From Gammaproteobacteria bacterium (GTDB lineage Bacteria > Pseudomonadota > Gammaproteobacteria > DSM-16500): a stretch of 40,835 nucleotides of DNA. Positions 18,838 to 25,356 of the stretch are shown in pieces. Under the pieces are notes generated by a model. The model did not search any database, had not been told where the DNA came from, and worked only from the letters and a program-made list of their open reading frames with translations. Positions within the stretch are counted from its first letter, which is position 1. The number at the start of each line of letters is the position of its first letter. The position numbers and the translations under genes are program-made. The stretch lies in contig JARLJN010000030.1 in the NCBI GenBank assembly GCA_031291255.1, forward strand, positions 1 through 40,835. Reading direction: 5' to 3'.

Positions 18838-19550
18838 ATGAAACCTTTGTTGAGCGTGGATTTGAATTTATTGATCATAGTGCTTATCTTGATGTAGAAA
18901 ATTCTCCTTCACTTCATGACTTGAAAAAAATATTCGATTTGGATCTTGAGATAGATCAAAACTGCTTATTTAGAAAACGCTGTTATTTAAAGATGCGATG
19001 GGACAGATTAACCAATCAATTTGATTTGGCTGAAAATCAAAAATATTTTCAAACAACAGTCTCAAATAAAATTGATGGTGGAAAAGTTCGTCAGTTTAAA
19101 GTGATGGATAAAAAAATACTGGAAATTCCTATTATACAAACGCTAATTAATAAAAATTTAGACATGATAAGTGAGTATGCTCCATTAAAAAAAATTGACA
19201 CATTAACGATAGGGATGCATTTCATTCGTTATCTTGTGAATCAAGATAGTGCGAGTTTTAGTTCACCGGATTGGTTACATAAAGATGATGAACCATTAGT
19301 TTTCGTTCATTTAATTGGTTTAAGTCGTAGTGCATTGGGTGGTGATAATTTGATTGCAGATGATAATAAAAAAGTGACTCATGTGATTCGACTTGAAAAT
19401 GATCTTGACACTTTAGTGCTGAATAAATCAGTTTATCACGCTGTCACACCGTTGGGCTCTAGAGAAGGTGTCTCTGTGCGCGATGTTATTTTATTTACTG
19501 TAGAATCGAGTGACGCGCAGATAAATAATGAAGAGCATAATGCCGCATGA
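18831..19550 (+). CDS. 2OG-Fe(II) dioxygenase, L-isoleucine 4-hydroxylase (IDO) family
   Basis: Protein of 239 residues, almost the length of Bacillus thuringiensis isoleucine dioxygenase (about 240). The iron-binding facial triad is visible as H150-K-D152 in WLHKDDEP and H203 in VYHAVTPL. R213 or R217 is the likely 2-oxoglutarate anchor, and FVHLIGLSRSALGGDNL between them is typical of Pfam PF10014 (2OG-Fe_Oxy_2). Members hydroxylate free aliphatic amino acids (Ile, Leu, Met and similar) using O2 and 2-oxoglutarate. It overlaps the MFS gene by 7 bases and the SDR gene by 4, so it is translated from one message. The exact amino acid substrate cannot be read from sequence. Confidence 0.85.
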   Translation: MLDETFVERGFEFIDHSAYLDVENSPSLHDLKKIFDLDLEIDQNCLFRKRCYLKMRWDRLTNQFDLAENQKYFQTTVSNKIDGGKVRQFKVMDKKILEIPIIQTLINKNLDMISEYAPLKKIDTLTIGMHFIRYLVNQDSASFSSPDWLHKDDEPLVFVHLIGLSRSALGGDNLIADDNKKVTHVIRLENDLDTLVLNKSVYHAVTPLGSREGVSVRDVILFTVESSDAQINNEEHNAA

Positions 19551-20242
19551 AAATTTTAATCACAGGCGGCGCATCAGGTATTGGAAAATCAATGGTTGAA
19601 AACTTAATAGCAGAGCATGAAATTACTGTGCTGGATAGGAATTCATTGCAACTTGATAAAGTAAAATATGTATCTGTAGATCTAAGTTCAATAGAAGAAA
19701 TTGACAAGTTTTTTTTAAGATCAGATGAAAAATATGATGCATTAATTAATGCGGCCGGAATTCGTGAAATTGTTCCACCACATGAATTAGAAGTTAATGA
19801 GTGGGGACGGGTACTAAACATAAATGTAACTGCGCCATTTATATTGTCAAAACATTTAATAAAAGATGCATTAGCCGATAATAAAAAATTATCTATCATT
19901 AATATTGCCAGTGTTTCTGGATTGCTAGGTGAGCCAGATCGTGCTGCTTATGTGACATCCAAGCATGCCATTATTGGTTTAACCAAGCAATTGGCATTTC
20001 AATATGGAAAATATGGCATCCGTGTCAATGCGATTGCTCCTGGCATTATTGAGACGCCTTTAACTGCACCTTATTTTACAGATCCGATTACTCTTGATCT
20101 CATTAAAAAAAATACGCCTGTTGCGCATTGGGGTCAACCAGATCATTTGAATTCTCTAATTGATATCTGTTTAGAGAATGATTTTATGACCGGTTCAGTT
20201 TTGGTTTGTGATGGCGGTTGGAGTTGCGGTAAAGCTTTATAA
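19547..20242 (+). CDS. SDR-family NAD(P)-dependent oxidoreductase
   Basis: Classical short-chain dehydrogenase/reductase of 231 residues. The nucleotide-binding motif TGGASGIG is at 6-13, NAAG at 68-71, and N91. The catalytic set is S122 with Y135-VTS-K139, and PG-x-IET follows. D30 after the second strand (TVLDRNS) favours NAD over NADP. The gene starts within the dioxygenase stop (ATGA). In the B. thuringiensis ido operon an SDR (HILDH) oxidises the 4-hydroxy group of hydroxyisoleucine to a ketone. By position, this protein is likely to oxidise the hydroxyl group made by the preceding enzyme. A BacC-like role in a dipeptide antibiotic pathway is an alternative with the same chemistry. Confidence 0.85.
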   Translation: MKILITGGASGIGKSMVENLIAEHEITVLDRNSLQLDKVKYVSVDLSSIEEIDKFFLRSDEKYDALINAAGIREIVPPHELEVNEWGRVLNINVTAPFILSKHLIKDALADNKKLSIINIASVSGLLGEPDRAAYVTSKHAIIGLTKQLAFQYGKYGIRVNAIAPGIIETPLTAPYFTDPITLDLIKKNTPVAHWGQPDHLNSLIDICLENDFMTGSVLVCDGGWSCGKAL

Positions 20243-20263
20243 TAATAAAACGAGGAAAGAATA

Positions 20264-21511
20264 ATGAAAAGAACAACGATAATTTTGTTAAATTTAAGAT
20301 TTTCAGATTTTTATTCTGATGAATTATTTAGGCGAGTAAAAGAGGTGCATCAAGTGCGATTTGTTGCTGTATTGGATCAGCATTTCAAAGATCGCATTGG
20401 TAATCATGTGTTGCCATATCTCGATAAAATTTATTCATTGAATGCAGAATCTAAAGATGGGTTTTTGGCAGAATTTAATTTTAATCAACTGTGTGAAATT
20501 GTTGAAAATGAAATGGATCAAACAGATGAAGTCAAAATTATTTGCACTGATGAATTTAATCTTTTGCATGCTGGACATTTGCGTAAGAAATATAATTTAT
20601 CTGGTAATACTGATTTAGATATGATTGCATTTCGTGATAAAGTCAAAATGAAAGATATCCTAAAAGATGCGGGTGTAAGAGTTCCGCGTTTCCAATTTTT
20701 AAAGGCTGAAGATAGCTTTGTAGGGTTGTCGAATGCTATTGGATTGCCTTTTGTAATCAAGCCTATTGATAGCTGTGGCAGCTTTGGCGTGTATATCATA
20801 AAAAATGAGGCTGATTATCTTAAATTTTATAATGAATCAGAAAATGCTACTACGAAATTCGAAGTTGAAGAGTATATAGAAGGTAACTTGTATCATGTCG
20901 ATTCTTGTATGCAAAATAATAAAATTACTTTTATTAGTGCAAATGAATACTCATGTCCTAACCATGATTACACAAAAGGTAAATCATTAGGTTCTATCCC
21001 GTTAGATGAGCGTAGCGATCTGGCACAATCACTGACCGGATTTGCGCGTCGCGCATTGATAGCATTAGGTTCAAAAAATTTAATAAATCATATGGAAATA
21101 TTCGTTACCAATGATAATGAATTAGTATTTCTTGAAGTATCTGCGCGACCACCGGGTGGTATGATAAATTTCATTTATCCAATTAATCATTCGATAAATT
21201 TAATGGATATGGACTTTTTTATGCAATCTGATTTAACGGTAGAATTGCCAAAAAATGAAAAAAAAGAAAATGCATTTTGGGTGATGTTCCCATTGATGTC
21301 TGGAAAGATAAATAAGTTTAATACACCTTCAGTGAAAAGTCGTTATGAGTTGACCAGTTTTCGCAAGGTGGGTGATATAGTTTTACCAGAAGAGTGTAAT
21401 AGCATAGTTGGTAAAATGGCTCATGCAGTCTTTTATCATAAAGACAAAAATATTTTGCGACAGGATTTCGAATACATGCGAACTTTTAATTTAGTTGAGA
21501 TGGCAGAATAA
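20264..21511 (+). CDS. ATP-grasp ligase (carboxylate-amine ligase, L-amino acid ligase-like)
   Basis: Protein of 415 residues with the ATP-grasp arrangement. An N-terminal pre-ATP domain is followed by a central ATP-binding lysine segment FVIKPIDSCGSFGVY at about 165-180, EVEEYIEGNLYHVDS, and the Mg-binding end EIFVTNDNELVFLEVSARPPGG at about 277-298. This is the pattern of BacD/L-amino acid ligases and carbamoyl-phosphate-type relatives. Expected reaction: ATP-dependent amide bond formation through an acyl phosphate, here probably joining the hydroxylated or oxidised amino acid to a second amino acid. Start by gagga-aag at 20251-20258, with 21 bases after the SDR stop. Confidence 0.82.
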   Translation: MKRTTIILLNLRFSDFYSDELFRRVKEVHQVRFVAVLDQHFKDRIGNHVLPYLDKIYSLNAESKDGFLAEFNFNQLCEIVENEMDQTDEVKIICTDEFNLLHAGHLRKKYNLSGNTDLDMIAFRDKVKMKDILKDAGVRVPRFQFLKAEDSFVGLSNAIGLPFVIKPIDSCGSFGVYIIKNEADYLKFYNESENATTKFEVEEYIEGNLYHVDSCMQNNKITFISANEYSCPNHDYTKGKSLGSIPLDERSDLAQSLTGFARRALIALGSKNLINHMEIFVTNDNELVFLEVSARPPGGMINFIYPINHSINLMDMDFFMQSDLTVELPKNEKKENAFWVMFPLMSGKINKFNTPSVKSRYELTSFRKVGDIVLPEECNSIVGKMAHAVFYHKDKNILRQDFEYMRTFNLVEMAE

Positions 21512-21515
21512 TATT

Positions 21516-22337
21516 ATGAATTTATCAAATAAATTGACGGGTAATTTAGCGATGATTATTTATGCGCTGGTTACCGCGGTTTCGAGTATAGTCATACATG
21601 CAACAACCCAAGAAATCACACCATTGTTGTCTGCGTGTAATACTTTTTTGTTTTGTCTATTGGTTTACTCGGCTATATCATTTAGTACTTTTAGTAAAAT
21701 TGCGCTTATAAAAAATCACGCTTATTCTATTTTTATGTTGAATGTGACGACTGCTATTTGTTGGATATTTACATTTTTATCATTGAAGTATTTACCGCCT
21801 GAGTTGTATCTGTTTACTTATTTATGTGCCATGCCAATTTCAGCAGCGATTTTATTTCGTAACAAGATACTCAAATCTATTATGTTATCTGTTGGTTTAA
21901 TATTGCTGATATACACTTATCATAACTCAAAATTATTTCTGGGTTTATTGTTGGCATTTGTAGGTGGTTCATCAGGTACGGTTTATTCAATTTATTCTAA
22001 GCGTATTGTAAATGCATTTACTACAATGGAAATCTTATCGTTGCGATTTTATTTAACTGTTATCGTGACTTTCTTACTCTGTATTTTTCTTAATGAATGG
22101 AAAATATTAACGCCGGTTGATTATAGTGAGTTTGCAGTATTGTCACTGATTAGTGTGATAGTCCCGCTCACTTTATTTCAAGTCGGTTTGAAAAATCTTA
22201 CTATTGTTAAAGCGTTATCCTTCATGCCACTGGCGCCTTTAGTGTGTTATTTGATTAACTTCACACTCGGTCACGGAGAATTTAATGGAATGCAGATGAG
22301 TGCAGTGTTTTTTCTTTTTGTTGCGATGTTCATATGA
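21516..22337 (+). CDS. EamA/DMT-family exporter
   Basis: Protein of 273 residues with ten hydrophobic helices in two halves, the drug/metabolite transporter layout (RhtA/YdcZ/EamA type). I chose ATG 21516, five bases after the ATP-grasp stop, over a TTG at 21495 inside that gene. FLSLKYLPPELYLFTYLCAM and, in the second half, VPLTLFQVGLKNLTIVKALSFMPLAPL are the paired EamA repeats. The C-terminal helix ends abruptly at MFI, so it may be slightly shortened. DMT exporters such as RhtA export amino acids. An rhtA-like gene lies in the Bacillus ido operon, which supports export of the modified amino acid or dipeptide. Confidence 0.8.
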   Translation: MNLSNKLTGNLAMIIYALVTAVSSIVIHATTQEITPLLSACNTFLFCLLVYSAISFSTFSKIALIKNHAYSIFMLNVTTAICWIFTFLSLKYLPPELYLFTYLCAMPISAAILFRNKILKSIMLSVGLILLIYTYHNSKLFLGLLLAFVGGSSGTVYSIYSKRIVNAFTTMEILSLRFYLTVIVTFLLCIFLNEWKILTPVDYSEFAVLSLISVIVPLTLFQVGLKNLTIVKALSFMPLAPLVCYLINFTLGHGEFNGMQMSAVFFLFVAMFI

Positions 22338-22518
22338 AAGCCCGTTTAGTGTGTAACAATTTATGTTGTTGGGGGCATCGTTACAACTCCCTGATAATAC
22401 ATAACAAACATATTTCATCCTGGTATCAGAGCTTATCTCCCCATATATAAAATTTATATAAGTGTATCTTGATTAATTATATAAAATTTTATATAGTTAA
22501 TGATATGGAATTTTGATT

Positions 22519-22849
22519 TTGAAAAAAATTATATGGCTTGCAGGAACACATGAGGTTGTTAAAAGGTATCCTATTAATGTTCGTCGAGAGTTGGATATAA
22601 CCTCGATAAAGTTCAAAATGACTTGATCCTGTAGATTGGAAATCAATAGTTGCTGTAGGGCAGGGCGTAAATGAAATACGTATTCATGAAGAAAATGAAT
22701 GCCGTGTATTTTATGTGGCAAAGTTTCAAGAAGCAGTTTATGTGTTGCATAGCTTTGTTAAAAAAACACAACAAACATCCAAGAAAGAAATTGATATTGT
22801 AAAAAAGCGATATGTCGAAATGTTGCAAATCAGGAGATCGTTATTATGA
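22519..22849 (+). pseudogene. Frameshifted HigB/Gp49-like toxin
   Basis: From TTG 22519 the frame encodes KKIIWLAGTHEVVKRYP-x5-REL, the start of phage-Gp49-like RelE/HigB toxins, but it stops at a TGA (22627-22629). The family continuation is found in other frames: LDKVQNDL, then VDWKSIVAVGQGVNEIRI, then HEENECRVFYVAKFQEAVYV, and on to a TGA at 22847-22849 that overlaps the antitoxin ATG. Two single-base deletions, near the acctc at 22601-22604 and in ttgatcct at 22623-22630, explain both shifts. The toxin is therefore most likely inactive. Sequencing error is the main alternative. Confidence 0.82.
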
Positions 22850-23136
22850 AGCCGCATGTTACTAAAGGCAGTGTTTTTGATGACTTAGGTTTTGATGTTG
22901 CGGAAGCAAGTAATTTGAAAATTCGTGCTGCATTAATGCATGCGATCAAGCAGGAGCTTGAAAAACAAAAACTAACACAAGCCAAGGCAGCTAAACTTTT
23001 GGGTGTTGCCCAGCCTAGAATGAGTGATCTTAAACGAGGAAAAATTCAATTATTTACGATTGATGTGCTAGTGAATATGTTGGCGAAGCTAGGTAAGCCA
23101 GTATCGTTTATTATTGATGATAGCTTGGCGGCGTAA
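22846..23136 (+). CDS. XRE/HigA-type antitoxin (HTH_37)
   Basis: Protein of 96 residues with a helix-turn-helix KLTQAKAAKLLGVAQPRMSD followed by LKRGKIQLFTIDVLVNML, the standard core of HigA-type antitoxins that follow Gp49-like toxins. The ATG overlaps the last codons of the decayed toxin, preserving the toxin-first order. Ribosome binding by caggaga at 22830-22836. The reading frame is intact although its toxin is not, so it may persist as an orphan repressor. Confidence 0.85.
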   Translation: MKPHVTKGSVFDDLGFDVAEASNLKIRAALMHAIKQELEKQKLTQAKAAKLLGVAQPRMSDLKRGKIQLFTIDVLVNMLAKLGKPVSFIIDDSLAA

Positions 23137-23190
23137 TTTTTTTTATTACTCATTTTGAAGATGGAAGATGTCAGGTCTAGAGGTTTTATA

Positions 23191-23997
23191 ATGACTACAC
23201 TTAATATTAACAACACTAAATTTTATTATGAACTGCATGGAACTGGTATACCATTAGTTTTAATATCAGGTCTTAAAGCTGAGCATGATGCTTGGTTTAC
23301 AGTCTTAGATAAATTAGCTAAGCAGTATCAAGTTTTAATTTTTGATAACCGTGGTGTGGGTCAAACAATTGATTCTGGCGAACCTTTTAGTATCGAAACA
23401 ATGGCAGATGATACTATGGAATTAATTAGCAAGCTTGGCCTTAAAAAACCTCATGTAGTTGGACATTCTATGGGTGGGGCTATAGCTCAGGATATTGCAA
23501 AAAAATATTCAGGTGAAATCAGTTCAATTGCATTATGTAATACGTTTAAAAAATGTAATGATCTTAGTAGAAAAGTATTTTCTGATATTTTAATACTGCA
23601 TCAATCAGGCGCATCATCTGTTGATATTCTAGATGCTATTATCCCTTGGTTGTTTTCTGAAAAATTTCTCACACCTGAGTTTATAGAAACTATTCGTAAA
23701 ATCTCTAGTGATAATCCTTATCCACAATCCTTGTCTGATTACACAAGACAGCTAAAAGCGCTTTATGATTTCGATTCACGAGATTGGATTAATACGATTA
23801 ATGTCCCAACCCTGGTTATCGGATCAGAAGAGGACAGGCTCGCTACGTTGAAAGAATCACAAGAGCTTGCTGCAAGTATTCGTGGGGCTCAGTTAATTGT
23901 GATGTCAACTAGTCATTCGAGTCAGATTGAGCAGCCAGATAATTTTATTAAACATTTGAATGAGTTTTATAATGATTTAACAAGCCAAAGCCGATGA
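23191..23997 (+). CDS. Alpha/beta hydrolase
   Basis: Protein of 268 residues of the soluble alpha/beta hydrolase fold. The nucleophile elbow is GHSMGG with S93. The acid is probably the D in GSEEDRLA and the base the H in STSHSSQIEQP near the end. The oxyanion segment SGLKAEHDAW and FDNRGVGQT resemble 3-oxoadipate enol-lactonase-like hydrolases, but the substrate is open. I start at ATG 23191, preceded by agaggt at 23178-23183, and not at upstream codon 23155. No signal peptide. Flanked by toxin-antitoxin modules with no operon partner. Confidence 0.82.
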   Translation: MTTLNINNTKFYYELHGTGIPLVLISGLKAEHDAWFTVLDKLAKQYQVLIFDNRGVGQTIDSGEPFSIETMADDTMELISKLGLKKPHVVGHSMGGAIAQDIAKKYSGEISSIALCNTFKKCNDLSRKVFSDILILHQSGASSVDILDAIIPWLFSEKFLTPEFIETIRKISSDNPYPQSLSDYTRQLKALYDFDSRDWINTINVPTLVIGSEEDRLATLKESQELAASIRGAQLIVMSTSHSSQIEQPDNFIKHLNEFYNDLTSQSR

Positions 23998-24047
23998 GTT
24001 TGATATCTTTGCTATAAGTGGCATAAAAAAATATTCAGTAAGTTAGT

Positions 24048-24317
24048 TTGCGTGAAAGTCACGCGAACTGGACTTATAAAAAAGCTGGTAAAAAGGTATT
24101 AATAAGCCTGTCTCGGCCAGATCGTAATCGGATTGCTGAAAAGATTAAGTTGCTAGGGGAGAATCCAGATAATCCGGAGCTAGATATTAAGCCATTACAG
24201 GGGCAGTTATATTATCGGTTGCGGGTAGGCGATTGGCGGATTATTTTTGATAGAGATGATGATGTGAAAATTATTGCGATAGAGAAAGTAAAGCCACGTG
24301 GAGGTGCATATAAATGA
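24048..24317 (+). CDS. RelE/ParE-family mRNA interferase toxin
   Basis: Protein of about 89 residues with the RelE fold signature: YKKAGKKVLISLSRPDRNRI helices, KPLQGQLYYRLRVGDWRIIF strands, and the end KVKPRGGAY. These toxins cleave mRNA on the ribosome. The gene overlaps the antitoxin ATG by four bases (24314-24317), with the toxin first. The start is uncertain. TTG 24048 is used because no in-frame ATG precedes the conserved strand and no convincing ribosome binding site is seen, so expression may be weak or coupled differently. Confidence 0.82.
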   Translation: MRESHANWTYKKAGKKVLISLSRPDRNRIAEKIKLLGENPDNPELDIKPLQGQLYYRLRVGDWRIIFDRDDDVKIIAIEKVKPRGGAYK

Positions 24318-24631
24318 ATTTACAAATTATTAAATCGGTAGAAGGTAAAGTTGAATATGTGTTGCTGCCTATTAAAATCTACGATGCCTTGCGTGTTGAA
24401 ATTGATAAAGCATTAAAGAAAAAAGATAAGAGCAGTGATTATGTTCCTTTTGAGCTAAAAGATTACGTGGATAATCCTGTTGCATTGGCGCGCATTAATG
24501 CTGGTATTACGCAGGAAGAGTTAGCTATGCGTATGAAGGTAACTCAAGCGTATGTTAGTAAACTTGAGGCTCAAGAAAAGGTGACAGCAAAAGTGCTGAA
24601 AAAAATAAAAGATGCGCTTAAGAATAAATAA
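24314..24631 (+). CDS. XRE-family antitoxin of the RelE-like pair
   Basis: Protein of 105 residues. The N-terminal half (residues 1-50) resembles a toxin-binding antitoxin arm (YVLLPIKIYDAL, like prevent-host-death proteins). The C-terminal half is a helix-turn-helix (ALARINAGITQEELAMRMKV, then TQAYVSKLEAQE). It is translationally coupled to the toxin by ATGA. It is expected to neutralise the toxin and repress the shared promoter. Confidence 0.85.
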   Translation: MNLQIIKSVEGKVEYVLLPIKIYDALRVEIDKALKKKDKSSDYVPFELKDYVDNPVALARINAGITQEELAMRMKVTQAYVSKLEAQEKVTAKVLKKIKDALKNK

Positions 24632-24724
24632 ATAATTTCGGATGGGCGTGGTTTTTTTAAAACAGAACATCATGCTAGTGATAGTGTCAAATAACTTCAA
24701 TTACTGTGTAAATATAATTAGTAA

Positions 24725-24771
24725 TTGGGTGAGTAGGCCGATGGGGAAGTACCGTCGGCCTACTCACCCAA
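24725..24771. repeat. Perfect 17-bp inverted repeat
   Basis: ttgggtgagtaggccga (24725-24741) and its exact reverse complement (24755-24771) enclose a 13-base loop. It is GC-richer than its surroundings and is not followed by a T run, so a terminator is unlikely. REP- or MITE-like insertion is the better guess. It abuts a possible gene remnant on the minus strand. Confidence 0.7.
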
Positions 24772-24945
24772 CCATCAGCTTCATTAATCAATTGATGGAT
24801 ATTTTCCACATGTATTCGCGGGATATTTATTATTCCCTGTTTATTATCTTTCATTTTATTAATTTCTATTTCAAAATAATTTTTCACAATATCTATTAAG
24901 CAATCTGGAGAATATTTTTTTCTCTTATCTAGTTAAGGTATAAAA
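24772..24945 (-). pseudogene. Possible coding remnant of unknown origin
   Basis: The minus strand from about 24930 down to the inverted repeat reads as plausible protein (SPDCLIDIVKNYFEIE, then NIPRIHVENIHQLINEAD) without stops. It then runs into the palindrome, where composition changes. No start codon with a ribosome binding site and no family match that I recognise. It may be chance in AT-rich DNA. Confidence 0.25.
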
Positions 24946-25055
24946 AGTTTAGGAATATCTGCAGAGGTTTGAGGTTTGATTTAGGAGTTTATTGATTGTG
25001 GGATGCTGAGGAAGGTAAATTATACTGTGATATTTGATTTTTTAAATGATAAATT

Positions 25056-25225
25056 AAAATTGGTGGGTGAGGATACTTGACACCTATTGTCTAAAATTGG
25101 TGGGTGAGGATACTTGACACCTATTGTCTAAAATTGGTGGGTGAGGATACTTGACACCTATTGTCTAAAATTGGTGGGTGAGGATACTTGACACCTATTG
25201 TGGGTGAGGATACTTGACACCTATT
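25056..25225. repeat. Tandem repeat, 37-bp unit, four full copies plus a partial fifth
   Basis: The unit starts aaaattggtgggtgaggata and continues cttgacacctattgtct. Copies begin at 25056, 25093, 25130 and 25167. The fourth lacks its last three bases and is joined at 25201 to a partial copy running to 25225. The copies appear identical, so amplification is recent. It lies directly upstream of an IS4 transposase remnant, and the same aggata-ttgacacc core occurs beside a second remnant near 34131-34195. Confidence 0.92.
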
Positions 25226-25231
25226 TTTTTT

Positions 25232-25290
25232 AAGGGGTTAAGTTTATATCAAAAAATGTGGGTAGTTGAAAGGATCCCTATACGCTTACA
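25232..25290 (+). mobile_element. Tiny remnant of an IS4-family element end
   Basis: Frame GVKFISKNVGS then stop, ending at 25262, is the typical last dozen residues of IS4-type transposases. The bases after it (aaaaatgtgggtagttgaaag, then ataCGcttac) match the tail of the larger remnant at 33905-33940 on the other strand. Both loci are therefore likely scars of the same element family. Confidence 0.45.
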
Positions 25291-25356
25291 ATGCAACTTT
25301 GTGGTTTGAGTTTTATTATCCACTTTACACCTCATATGTATAGTATAGATCAAACT

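Noticed and set aside
17521..22337. True bacilysin gene cluster
   Set aside because: No BacA/BacB prephenate enzymes are present and the dioxygenase is of the IDO type. Only the ligase, SDR and transporter logic is shared.
24725..24771. Rho-independent terminator for the RelE/XRE pair
   Set aside because: Strong stem but no T run on either strand and about 90 bases beyond the antitoxin stop.
24642..24899. 85-residue plus-strand frame
   Set aside because: It runs through the inverted repeat, is rich in Phe, Ile and Asn like random AT-rich sequence, and has no ribosome binding site.
25056..25225. CRISPR array
   Set aside because: The units are contiguous identical 37-mers with no unique spacers, no cas genes are nearby, and the core recurs beside IS remnants.
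25056..25225. Array of promoters from repeated ttgaca boxes
   Set aside because: No -10 hexamer follows any of them at 16-18 bases, and only the minus-strand regulator lies beyond.
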